Positions 25,780-34,900 of a stretch of DNA of 64,000 nt are shown in pieces. The stretch is from CALLPQ01 sp964421675 (GTDB lineage Bacteria; Pseudomonadota; Alphaproteobacteria; Caulobacterales; Parvularculaceae): assembly GCA_964421675.1 (NCBI GenBank), contig CAYQXV010000009.1:1-64000 (forward strand). The letters are read 5' to 3'. The position numbers were made by a program, and so were the translations under genes. A model generated the notes under the pieces. The model saw nothing but the letters and a program-made list of their open reading frames with translations. It was not told the DNA's origin and ran no database searches. Each line of letters begins with the position of its first letter. Position 1 is the stretch's first letter.

Positions 25780-27147
25780 ATGAACCGCGCGCACGAAAAG
25801 ACAAATCATATGGGTGCTGTACCGCAAGAAAAACCAAAAACCATTACCCATGGGTGCCGTCTGAACGGATATGAGTCCGAGGCGATGGCGAATTTGGCGC
25901 AAGGCGCCGGGCTTTCCGATGTGGTGATCATTAATTCATGTGCGGTCACGGCGGAGGCTGTTCGCCAGACCAGACAATCCATTCGTAGGGCCCGGCGCGA
26001 GGCACCGTCAGCCCGCCTTGTTGTGACCGGATGTGCAGCCCAAATTGATCATGCAAGCTTTGCGCAAATGAGCGAAGTTGATGCGGTCATTGGCAATCAT
26101 GAAAAGCTGCTTCCCGCAACATGGGACTCGATCAGCAACAATTTGCACGCGCACGAAGATAACGAGGCGAGCGAGGACACAACACTTGTTCGGGTCAATG
26201 ATATTATGGCTGTGCGCGAGACAGCCCCGCATTTAATTGATGGGTATGGCGACCGGGCGCGCGCATTTTTACAAATTCAAAATGGCTGCGATCATCGGTG
26301 TACGTTTTGTATTATCCCTTATGGTCGCGGCAATTCACGGTCAGTCCCGATTGCGACCGTTGTCGAACAGGCAAAACGGCTTGTTGATGCGGGCCACCGC
26401 GAATTGGTGTTGACTGGTGTTGATATTACATCCTGGGGCCCCGATCTTGGCCCTGATTTAACGCTTGGAAATTTGGTTGAGAGTTTGCTTGATCAAGTCC
26501 CTGACCTTTATCGTTTGCGCCTTTCATCAATTGATGGGGCAGAAATCGATGAGCGATTATTTGACCGGCTAACACAAGATGCGCGTATTGCCCCTTATTT
26601 GCATCTCTCGTTACAGTCGGGCGATGATATGATCTTGAAACGGATGAAACGCCGTCATAACCGTGCGCAGGCGATTGAGTTTTGCCAACGTGCACGCGCG
26701 CGCCGCCCGGAAATGGCATTCGGCGCAGATATTATTGCGGGCTTTCCAACGGAAACTGATGCCATGTTTGAAAACTCACGGCGTCTTATTGATGAGGCCG
26801 GGTTGCAATATGTGCATGTCTTTCCCTATTCCCCGCGCGAGGGAACGCCCGCGGCACGTATGCCCCAGCTAGAGCGTGCTATCATAAAAGAGCGCGCCGC
26901 CAGCTTGCGGGAAAAAGGCAAAGCTGCATTGCACAGTTTTCTTGATGGCCTGATGGGAACTCAGCATACCGCCATTTCAGAAAGCGGTGGGCGCGGGCGT
27001 CTGGCAAATTTTGCGAGCGTGCATCTTGACCATGCCGACGGGCCAGGCGGTTTGATAGATGTTACCATTACCGGGCGGTCCGGCGAGATGTTGACGGCTT
27101 CGGCGCACAAAAATGCACCAAGCTTGTCTATGGTTGAGGGGCACTAA
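25780..27147 (+). CDS. mtaB: tRNA t6A37 methylthiotransferase MtaB
   Basis: A radical-SAM enzyme that makes ms2t6A at position 37 of tRNAs reading ANN codons. In order: a UPF0004 domain with three cluster Cys (ITHGCRLN, INSCAVT, VTGCAAQ), the radical SAM motif QNGCDHRCTFCIIPYGRGNSRS, the SAM core GADIIAGFPTETDAMFE, and a C-terminal TRAM-like region. The 455-residue length is normal; ATG at 25810 is another possible start. The gene is packed between lptG and ftsY. Confidence 0.92.
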   Translation: MNRAHEKTNHMGAVPQEKPKTITHGCRLNGYESEAMANLAQGAGLSDVVIINSCAVTAEAVRQTRQSIRRARREAPSARLVVTGCAAQIDHASFAQMSEVDAVIGNHEKLLPATWDSISNNLHAHEDNEASEDTTLVRVNDIMAVRETAPHLIDGYGDRARAFLQIQNGCDHRCTFCIIPYGRGNSRSVPIATVVEQAKRLVDAGHRELVLTGVDITSWGPDLGPDLTLGNLVESLLDQVPDLYRLRLSSIDGAEIDERLFDRLTQDARIAPYLHLSLQSGDDMILKRMKRRHNRAQAIEFCQRARARRPEMAFGADIIAGFPTETDAMFENSRRLIDEAGLQYVHVFPYSPREGTPAARMPQLERAIIKERAASLREKGKAALHSFLDGLMGTQHTAISESGGRGRLANFASVHLDHADGPGGLIDVTITGRSGEMLTASAHKNAPSLSMVEGH

Positions 27148-27153
27148 GCGACG

Positions 27154-28461
27154 ATGGCACGTAAATTTCTATCGGGTCTTTTTGGAAAAAAACAAAAGCC
27201 TGAGGCCCCTGAAGTCCTCGAACCCGAAGTTCTTGAAAAAGATAGTGAGCCCATCGAGCAAAATCATGATGGCGATGGGCCTGCACAATCAATCGATACA
27301 GATGACAGTCTATCCACCAATGCCAGCGAGGCGGCCCGTCTTGATCGAGCCGATATTGATGCACAAGAAGTTGAGCGCGAGCCCTCTAAAGGCGATGAAA
27401 CTGAAATTGCACTAGAAGAAATCTCGCAGACTGCAAATCCAATAGATGAACCAATAAGTGAGCCAGTAAGCGAACCGGTACCAGCACCGCCAGCTGAACT
27501 AGAGGCTGAACCGGAACCGGAACCGGAACAAAAACCAAAACGCGGCTTTTTCTCCCGGCTTACCCAAGGATTATCGCGGACCTCTAATCGGCTGACCGAC
27601 GGCGTTTCATCAATTTTCACCAAGAAGAAACTTGATGACGACATGCTCGAGGAACTCGAAAACCTGTTGATCACCGCCGACCTCGGTGTGGGGATGGCGA
27701 GCCGGTTTACTGCCGACCTTGCGCGGGAAAAATTTGATAAGGAAATTACGGACCAGGAAGTGCGCGCGGAACTGGCTGTGGCGGTTACCAAAACGCTCAC
27801 CCCGTGCGAGGTGCCCCTTAGCATTCACAGTGAAAACCGGCCGCACATCATTTTAATGGCGGGTGTGAATGGCGCGGGCAAGACGACGACAATCGGTAAG
27901 TTGGCGGCAAAGTTTCAGGCCGAAGGACGGTCGGTCATGTTGGCGGCTGGCGATACATTTCGCGCCGCGGCGATTGAACAATTGGCTGTTTGGGGGGAGC
28001 GTTCCGGTGTGCCTGTGATTGCCCGCGAGGTCGGGGCGGATGCGGCGGGGCTCGCATTTGATGCTATCGAGGCTGCCCGCGAACAGAATATTGATGTTTT
28101 GATGATCGACACGGCGGGACGATTACAAAACCGCACGGAATTGATGGATGAGCTTTCAAAGATTGTGCGGGTAATCCAAAAACTCGACGATACTGCTCCC
28201 CATGACAGTCTTTTGGTTTTGGATGCGACCGTTGGGCAAAATGCGATTTCTCAAGTTGAAGCCTTTAAAGATGCGGCGAAAACGTCCGGGCTCATCATGA
28301 CAAAACTTGATGGTACGGCGCGCGGCGGTGTGCTGGTCGCTCTTGCAGAAAAATTTGAACTCCCGGTTCAATATATCGGGGTCGGGGAAGGGGTGCATGA
28401 TTTGCAACCCTTTAATGCGCAAGCATTTGCGCGTGCTCTTACCGGGGTTGATGGCGAGTAA
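27154..28461 (+). CDS. ftsY: Signal recognition particle receptor FtsY
   Basis: The SRP-docking GTPase of co-translational membrane targeting. It has a very acidic, Pro/Glu-rich A domain (about 15-130, with repeated PEPEPE) and the conserved N and G domains. G motifs: G1 GVNGAGKTTTIGKLA, DTFRAAAIEQL, G3 DTAGRLQNRTELMDEL, G4 TKLDGTARGG. It begins six bases after mtaB, and yciB follows. Confidence 0.95.
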   Translation: MARKFLSGLFGKKQKPEAPEVLEPEVLEKDSEPIEQNHDGDGPAQSIDTDDSLSTNASEAARLDRADIDAQEVEREPSKGDETEIALEEISQTANPIDEPISEPVSEPVPAPPAELEAEPEPEPEQKPKRGFFSRLTQGLSRTSNRLTDGVSSIFTKKKLDDDMLEELENLLITADLGVGMASRFTADLAREKFDKEITDQEVRAELAVAVTKTLTPCEVPLSIHSENRPHIILMAGVNGAGKTTTIGKLAAKFQAEGRSVMLAAGDTFRAAAIEQLAVWGERSGVPVIAREVGADAAGLAFDAIEAAREQNIDVLMIDTAGRLQNRTELMDELSKIVRVIQKLDDTAPHDSLLVLDATVGQNAISQVEAFKDAAKTSGLIMTKLDGTARGGVLVALAEKFELPVQYIGVGEGVHDLQPFNAQAFARALTGVDGE

Positions 28462-28494
28462 CCGTATTTAGCGATCCAGTTGGAGAGAAAACTA

Positions 28495-29199
28495 ATGAAT
28501 GCAAAGAACACGGGGCCAACGAAGCCGGGGCAAAAGCTGACCGGGACACCAAAAATGCTGGTTGAATTTGGCCCGTTGGCGATTTTCATGGCGGCCTATT
28601 TTCTCGGTAAACGATTTGCTCCGGCAATTGGAAACATGGTTGGTCAAAACTGGTCGATCGCGCCTGGCTCAGAAATCTATCTGGCGATTGGCCTGTTTAT
28701 GCCAGCATTTGCAATCGCATTTATCTATAGTGTTTGGCGCGAGCGCCGTATCGCCCCAATGCTCTTAATTAGCGGGGTGATCATCACTGTGATGGGCACA
28801 ATGACCCTGGTGTTGAAGGATAAGACCTTCTTTTATATGAAGCCTACGATGGTTTATCTTCTATTTGCGTCTTTATTGGCCGGTGGATTGTTTGCCAATC
28901 GGATGTTTTTGAAAACCGTGTTTGATGAAGCCTTTGCGATGCCTGATCTGGCGTGGCGCAAATTGACCGTGCGGTTTGTTTTCTTTTTTCTGGCGATGGC
29001 GCTCATCAATGAAGGAGCATGGCGGTGGTTGACCCGCGATTGTGTTCTTGATGCCGCAACCCAGTGCAGCGGTGAGGCGGTATGGGTCAATCTCAAGATT
29101 TTTGGTTTTACGGCTCTGTCGATAGTTTTTACAGGATTGCAAATTCCCTACATCATGAAGCATGCAACGGACGGTCCCGGAATCGAGAATGAGGATTGA
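28495..29199 (+). CDS. yciB: YciB/IspZ-like inner-membrane protein (intracellular septation protein A family)
   Basis: A 234-residue integral membrane protein with about five or six transmembrane helices. The family motif near the start of the membrane part (LVEFGPLAIFMAAYFLGKR) and the pair KDKTFFYMKPTMVYLLFA with RFVFFFLAMALINEGAWR identify it. The role in envelope synthesis and septation is known only genetically. ATG at 28495 is preceded by TTGGAGAG and is preferred to the TTG at 28480. Last gene of the gshB-yciB run. Confidence 0.88.
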   Translation: MNAKNTGPTKPGQKLTGTPKMLVEFGPLAIFMAAYFLGKRFAPAIGNMVGQNWSIAPGSEIYLAIGLFMPAFAIAFIYSVWRERRIAPMLLISGVIITVMGTMTLVLKDKTFFYMKPTMVYLLFASLLAGGLFANRMFLKTVFDEAFAMPDLAWRKLTVRFVFFFLAMALINEGAWRWLTRDCVLDAATQCSGEAVWVNLKIFGFTALSIVFTGLQIPYIMKHATDGPGIENED

Positions 29200-29239
29200 A
29201 AATGGGCAGGGCGCTGATCAATCATCCTGATAAGATCCT

Positions 29240-29785
29240 CTAAATGCCTGGCCCCTCGGTTTCATGCGGATTTGTAAATGGCGGAAAATCCGATTTATCC
29301 CGGCTTGCGTCAAAATGACGTAGGGCCCAGTGAACCGTCGGAAATGCAAGATCGTCCCAGGGAATGTCATCCCAATCCACAAGGGCAGCCTCCAGGCTTT
29401 CAATACCCGGTGCAATTTTTTCGGTTTTCAATGATGCCCGAAACATGAGTTGAACCTGCGAAATTCTGGAAACACTATATATCGCCAACAAACGGTCAAT
29501 TTGTAACTGAGCGCATGCTTCTTCCCGCGCTTCGCGAACAGCCCCCATCTCCGGTGTCTCATTAAGCTCAAGATAACCAGCCGGAATTGTCCAAAAACCT
29601 TTTCGCGGTTCGATCGCCCGCCGACAGATAAGTATCTTTTCATTCCAACTTGCAACAGAACCCACCACAATTTTTGGATTTTGATAGTCAACGAACCCGC
29701 AATGGGTGCATTGTTGGCGGATTTGGTCATCACCTTCCGGAATGCTTTTTTGGAAATTTTGTGTGTTTGGCCATGTTTGTGTCAT
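29240..29785 (-). CDS. NUDIX hydrolase with N-terminal zinc-binding CxxC
   Basis: A 181-residue hydrolase of nucleoside diphosphate derivatives. The Nudix box reads GYLELNETPEMGAVREAREEAC. It is preceded by half of a zinc ribbon, QQCTHCGFVDYQNPKIVVGSV, as in NADH-pyrophosphatase-like proteins. ATG at 29785 matches the usual start of close relatives; a longer reading to 29893 has no support. Faces the end of yciB. The substrate is not predictable. Confidence 0.85.
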   Translation of the reverse strand: MTQTWPNTQNFQKSIPEGDDQIRQQCTHCGFVDYQNPKIVVGSVASWNEKILICRRAIEPRKGFWTIPAGYLELNETPEMGAVREAREEACAQLQIDRLLAIYSVSRISQVQLMFRASLKTEKIAPGIESLEAALVDWDDIPWDDLAFPTVHWALRHFDASRDKSDFPPFTNPHETEGPGI

Positions 29786-30132
29786 AATTTTGTAATGTAT
29801 CAGTTTCTTGCCGCACTCGGACCATCTGTATCGGTACAATGCGCGTAAATGTGATTTTAGTTGATCGTTTTCACGAAAAGCTGCACCGGACACGGAAAAT
29901 CAAGCTTTTCTTAACCCGAAAAGGTATTTATCGTCCGTACCGGACAGAATTGGTTTTGACAATCGGTTCAACTGGCCCTAATTCACGATGGAGACGGAGA
30001 TTTTCCCCGACATGATTTGCCGCGAACTTTTCGTATTGGCTGCATGTGCCGGTGATCGGTCCCCGGACATAAGACCTACATTGTGATGTAACAAACTGCC
30101 AAACATTGGCAACAATTGGAGACTACAGCCCC
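29786..30132. other. Intergenic region between the NUDIX gene and the marR-like gene
   Basis: About 350 bp without a supported gene. It holds a possible plus-strand promoter, TTGACA (29956-29961) with a 17-base spacer and TAATTC (29979-29984). The sequence ACCGGACA occurs twice. A 15-bp inverted repeat lies close to the marR start. No RNA gene is seen. Confidence 0.45.
30097..30111. promoter_or_regulatory. Inverted repeat upstream of the marR-like gene, candidate operator
   Basis: TGCCAA-ACA-TTGGCA is a perfect 6+3+6 inverted repeat. It lies 21 bases before the start codon and 5 bases before the GGAG ribosome-binding site, the typical place for MarR-family autoregulation. Confidence 0.55.
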
Positions 30133-30699
30133 ATGGCAAACTTTTCCCTGAAAAAATCACCTGGACACCTACTGCGCCGGGCACAACAATATTCCCACGA
30201 CCTCTATACAGCCCATGTTGGCTCAGGCGGACCAACACCGCGTCAATTTGAAGTTCTGCACACAGTTTCAAAAAATGAAGGTCTCAGCCAGACCGATCTT
30301 GTGAATCAAACCGGCATTGACCGCTCTACACTTGCCGACATGATTGCACGGATGATCAAAAAAGGTCTTCTTTCACGCCAGCGTACAAAAGCAGATGCAC
30401 GGGCAAATTCAGTGAGCATCACCGCTGCTGGCCGCCGGATGCTGACTTCAGCAACGCCAAAGGTTTCAAAAGCTGAAGCTGCAGCGATGAAAGTATTGCC
30501 AAAAACACAGCAATCTAATTTCATGAAAGCCTTGGAAGCTTATGCCGATGCGCTTGATGAGATGGAAGCGAAATCAGCGCCGGTAAAACGCAAAGCTACG
30601 AAGAGAAAAGCACCAGCCAAACGTAAAGCTGCGAAGAAAAAAGCACCAGCGAAGCGTAAAGCTGCCAAGAAAAAAACAACACGCAAAAAACGTAAGTAA
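30133..30699 (+). CDS. MarR-family regulator with histone-H1-like C-terminal tail
   Basis: A 188-residue protein. Residues 1-140 form a winged-helix MarR domain: PTPRQFEVLHTVSKNEGLSQTDLVNQTGIDRSTLADMIARMIKKGLLSRQRTKADARANSVSITAAGRRML, with the recognition helix in DRSTLADMI and the wing in TKADARANSV. The last 37 residues or so are almost only Lys, Arg, Ala, Pro and Thr, with the repeated unit KRKAAKKKAPA, like bacterial H1-type or AlgP-type tails that bind DNA nonspecifically. The fusion suggests a regulator that also coats or bridges DNA. ATG at 30133 follows GGAG. Confidence 0.85.
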   Translation: MANFSLKKSPGHLLRRAQQYSHDLYTAHVGSGGPTPRQFEVLHTVSKNEGLSQTDLVNQTGIDRSTLADMIARMIKKGLLSRQRTKADARANSVSITAAGRRMLTSATPKVSKAEAAAMKVLPKTQQSNFMKALEAYADALDEMEAKSAPVKRKATKRKAPAKRKAAKKKAPAKRKAAKKKTTRKKRK

Positions 30700-30730
30700 T
30701 TGTGACACTTGTTTTTTGACGAGTTTCAAG

Positions 30731-30759
30731 ACGGCGCTGGACCTCCAGCGCCGTTTTTT
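30731..30759. terminator. Intrinsic terminator after the marR-like gene
   Basis: ACGGCGCTGG and CCAGCGCCGT form a ten-pair stem with a four-base loop, followed by a run of T that continues into the N gap. Confidence 0.85.
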
Positions 30760-30859
30760 NNNNNNNNNNNNNNNNNNNNNNNNNNNNNNNNNNNNNNNNN
30801 NNNNNNNNNNNNNNNNNNNNNNNNNNNNNNNNNNNNNNNNNNNNNNNNNNNNNNNNNNN
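30760..30859. other. Scaffold gap of 100 N
   Basis: Exactly 100 N between two contigs. Flanks do not overlap (T-run on the left, CTTCCCGTGGG on the right), so real sequence of unknown length is missing, including the C-terminal end of the methyltransferase gene on the minus strand. Confidence 0.95.
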
Positions 30860-31344
30860 CTTCCCGTGGGTTGCGATTGCAGGGAGAGGGCGCGCGGTTG
30901 ATGGGTTCCCAAGGTCAAAACCCGGTCATACATAACCAGCGCCGCGGCCAAGGATACGTTCAGGCAAAAGCGCGTTGGAATTTTAACAAGATGGCTGCAT
31001 TTTTCTGTGGCTTCTGGCGACAGGCTGCCTTTTTCAGGGCCCAGAATATAGGCTGCATTCAGAGGGTGTTTAAAACTCGGCAGGTCAATCGCAGTTTCGT
31101 CCAGCTCCACGCCAACAAGCACGCACCCCTTTGGCATGACGAGATCATCCAGACTATCCCATTCATAGAGCGGCAAATGCTGATCACTTTTAGACGTGTC
31201 AGCACGGTTAACCATGGTGGCGCGATGATGGGCATCTATTGTAAATGCAAAGCTGGCCCCAAAAGCATGGCCAGTGCGCAGCAATGCTCCGAGATTCATC
31301 GCTTTGGAGATTCGTTCCACGCCAATTCCGAAATAACCGCGCAT
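30860..31344 (-). CDS. TrmH/SpoU-family RNA 2'-O-methyltransferase, C terminus missing in gap
   Basis: A SPOUT-class methyltransferase of 161 visible residues. It begins MRGYFGIGVERISKAMNLGALLRTGHAFGASFAF (motif 1, with NLGALLRT) and contains AAYILGPEKGSLSPEATEKC (motif 2) and IPTRFCLNVSLAAALVMYDRVL (motif 3), so the SAM-binding knot is complete. Only a short C-terminal tail is lost in the N run. It modifies tRNA or rRNA; the target nucleotide cannot be told from sequence. Confidence 0.83.
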
Positions 31345-31440
31345 TAGGTAATACCCTGTTTTATATACTCAATTTTTCTATTTACCGTGTATAGCCGCGT
31401 CTTGCTAGACGCCTATGCGCAATCGGGGCATGATAGTTTT

Positions 31441-31971
31441 ATGGTCGATTTGAACACCCCCTCTTCTGCAGGCGATGAAGCGCGATACCCCCATGGCGGA
31501 CCGGTGGTCAAGTTTCTCGTGGTTGCGGAAGATTGCCCCGAAGCGCGACTGGCCGCATTTTTTGCCGCGCGCCGGGCCCGTTATTCCAATGCCCAAGTCG
31601 TATTGCTGCATGTCATTGAGCCGGGCGAATATAGCCATTGGCAAACGGTTGCGGAAACCATGCGCGCGGAGAGTTATGATCACGCCGAAGAAATATTGGC
31701 GGAATATGCAAGAGATGTTGAAGATCAATGGGGCTTGCGCCCTGAAATGCATATTCGCGAGGGGCGCGTGATTGATGAAATTCTCCAGCTCATTGAAGAA
31801 GATCCCGCCATTGCGATTCTGGTTCTGGGGGCATCGACCAATCCGGAAGGTCCTGGGACCCTTGTTTCTGCATTGTCACAAAGCCCAACCACATTGGGAG
31901 GCCGGCCCGTCGCGGTGATGATCGTTCCGGGATCTGTGACGCTGCAAGATATAATCAAGATGGCTGGATAA
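31441..31971 (+). CDS. Universal stress protein family
   Basis: A 176-residue cytoplasmic protein with the UspA fold: KFLVVAEDCPEARLAAFFAARRA (first strand and helix), VVLLHVIEPGEY, and the C-terminal ILVLGASTNPEGPGTLVSALSQ, which resembles the ATP-binding G-x2-G-x9-G(S/T) loop, followed by PVAVMIVPG. ATG at 31441 gives the usual start; a TTG or GTG further upstream would add residues with no family match. Monocistronic. Its physiological role is unknown. Confidence 0.78.
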   Translation: MVDLNTPSSAGDEARYPHGGPVVKFLVVAEDCPEARLAAFFAARRARYSNAQVVLLHVIEPGEYSHWQTVAETMRAESYDHAEEILAEYARDVEDQWGLRPEMHIREGRVIDEILQLIEEDPAIAILVLGASTNPEGPGTLVSALSQSPTTLGGRPVAVMIVPGSVTLQDIIKMAG

Positions 31972-31991
31972 GGTTCCGTACCTTATCGCCG

Positions 31992-34900
31992 CTAGAAGAT
32001 GAAATCATCTTCCGTGAGGTCTGTTGCGAGAGCGGTGACAAATTCGATTGTATCAGTGCCGACCGAAATGATGGCGCTACCGTCCAGAGCTTGCGATAAA
32101 TGATTATCAACCAAATCTGCAAAGTCCGTGATTTCGGTGACGGCGGACAAGTCGATGAGATCATTTTGTCCACTGCCCGCAGATGCTAAATCGAACGAGC
32201 TGATAATATCATTTCCGAAATCATCAGCAAATATAAGAACGTCAGAGTCGCCGCCTAAAATACCTGGTTCGAAAACATTATCACCAGACCCACCAATTAG
32301 CGTGTCATTCCCAAGTCCGCCATCTAGCGTATCATTTCCAGCGGTTGAGATTAGGCTGTCATTGCCCAGTCCACCGAAAATTGAGTCATCGCCAAGGCCG
32401 CTAGTGACGGTATCAAAGCCAGACCCGGCATCAATCACATCATTGCCCTCGCCCCCATCAATGAGATCCCCAGCAGAGCCCCCATCGATAGTATCATTAC
32501 CGCTTCCCCCGTCTATGGTATCAGTATTACTGCCGGCATCGATATCATCATCATCATTACCGCCGGAAATGCTGTCGGCGCCGATACCGCCAGAGATTGT
32601 GTCTGCCCCATCGCCGCCCGAAATGGTGTCAAAGCCGCCGGACGCATCAATCAAATCATTCCCTGACTGACCATCGAGAATATCGGCACCGCTGGCGCCA
32701 TTGATTGTGTCGTCGCCATTGCCGCCCGAAATAGTGTCGAGATTAGTTCCCCCATCAAGGAAATCATTATCGTCGCCGCCATCAATCGTATCGGGACCAA
32801 TACCGCCGAAGATTACATCCGCACCAGTACCGCCAAAGATGGTATCAAAACCCGCGCCGCTGCTGATGGAATCGTTGCCGGTCCCGCCATCGATAAGATC
32901 AGCGCCGCTCAGGGCTGTAATTGTATCGTTCCCCGCACCGCCATTAATGGTATCGAGGTTCGTTCCTGTACTGATATTATCATCGCCGTCGCCGCCTTCA
33001 ATGCTGTCTGCGCCGATTGCCGTGTCGATTGTGTCATTGCCCTCGCCGCCTAAAACGGTGTCAAAGCCGCCGCCGGTTTCGATAAAGTCATTGCCTAATC
33101 CTGCATCAACAATATCAGCCCCGGAGCGCCCAAGAATAGTATCGTCGCCGCTGCCAGCAAGGATGGTGTCATTATTGGTGCCGCCATCCAGGGAGTCATT
33201 GCCGTCTCCCCCTGATAATTCATCCGGACCCGAACCGCCTAAAAGGGTGTCCTGACCATCACCGCCATTAAGAGTGTCAGTGCCGCCGCCGCCATCGAGG
33301 AGATCGTTGCCCGCATCGCCTGATAAATTATCGCGCCCGGTATTGCCGATCAGCGAGTCATTGCCGATTCCGCCAAACACCACATCATCGCCGCCAAGCG
33401 CGTCAATGAGATCATCGCCATCGGTGCCGTTAAGCGTATCATTGCCCGATGTTGGGCCAGCTGGAGGAGGTGGTGGCGGCGGGGTAGTAGAATTCTGGAG
33501 CGCTGCCAGCGCTGCATCAACCTGAATTAATCCCGCACCTGAGGCCAGGTCAAAACCGGGCGTGCCAATATCAATCGCGGTATCATTAAAGGCCTGAATG
33601 ATTTGTTCTCTGGTGGCTGTCGGAACCGCTTCTAGCAACAGCGCTGCTGCTGCTGCCGCAGCTGGCGCGGATGCTGAGGTACCAAAGAAATTTGGAAAGC
33701 TATCACTATCAAAGCCAACATCGGTTCCAAAGAAGGTCGTATTCCCGCCGTCAGCCGCCGTGAACAGCGGGCCGCCGCGATCTTCCGGTGTTGCCAGCCG
33801 ATTGCCTTGCGTATCCAGCAAGATAGGAATGCCGCCTACGGATGAAAACCCATTTAGAAATGCACCGCCTGCCCCAAACTCAGGGGTGTTGAAAAACGCA
33901 GCGGCACCGACCGCAATCGCGCCTGCAGCATTTGAGTGGCCAAACACTGTCGGTGAATTTGTATCAAATTCCAGAATTGTCGCGTCACCAGACAGGTCAA
34001 TATATTGCAACAGCGCATCGCGTGTGCCATCAAACCGTGTAATGACGATTTCATATTGCTGTGTTGATCCAGTTTCATTTGTAAATTCAAAAATCTCAAC
34101 GGGTTCATTGGCGTTGCTGGTGGAAGATTGCGCAACAATATTATTGGTTCCCGCTTCAAATAGAAAAATATCGTAGTCACTGTCAGGTCCGGCGAGCCCG
34201 TTGGTTGCCGACCGTGATGATTCATCATATTGGAAAGTTAGCTGGATGACACCTTCATCAGGAAGCGAAATGAGTTGGCGCGTATCAACGTCGGCACCTG
34301 CATCAAAGTCGTGGGCGATACCGCCCAATGTGCCCGGTTCAGAAATTCCCGAATTGTTGAAAATTGATTGATATGAGTCGGTCCCGGAATTGCCCGCAGA
34401 GGAGAAGAAGAGCACGCCTTGTGCTGTAACAGTGTCGACGGCCTGAGCGATGATCCCATCCTGAAAGAATGTTTCGGCAAAGAACACCACATCGTCAATG
34501 ATAATGTCAGCACCAGCATTGGCGAGATCGATAATGCCTTGCGCAAAATCGGCTATACCAAGAACCGCTGTGTGAAACAAAAGATCAGCACCCGGTGCAA
34601 TATCGTGGATGAGCTGGGCAATAGCGCGTCCTTCATCGCCCATCGGGCCGTCAAAACCACTTGGTACATCAGATAAAATTGTCACATTCGCGGGTAAATC
34701 ACCTGAAGCAACATCAGCAGCTTGTCCGCCAAGCGCATTAAAGCTGTCCGAGAGGATGCCGATCGACAGGCCGGATCCGTCAACGCCAAATTGCGCGCGG
34801 GCTTCGTCAGAGCGGATTGAGGCATCGGCCTGTGTTGTAACCGAGCCAACATTAAGTTGGACCAACGATTCGCGTACAGATGAAAGCGATTCGACACCTT

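Noticed and set aside
30574..30760. The methyltransferase reading frame continuing across the first gap
   Set aside because: Beyond the N run the frame is the complement of the MarR tail codons. The apparent fusion is an artefact of the gap.
32280..33440. Regularly spaced repeats resembling a CRISPR array
   Set aside because: The period matches 27-bp units encoding nine-residue RTX repeats. There are no identical repeats with unique spacers and no cas genes.
32128..34176. Long open frames on the plus strand opposite the RTX repeats
   Set aside because: They are the complement of the repeated Gly/Asp-rich coding sequence, rich in Pro and Ser with no domain, signal or ribosome site. The minus-strand S8/RTX gene explains the region.
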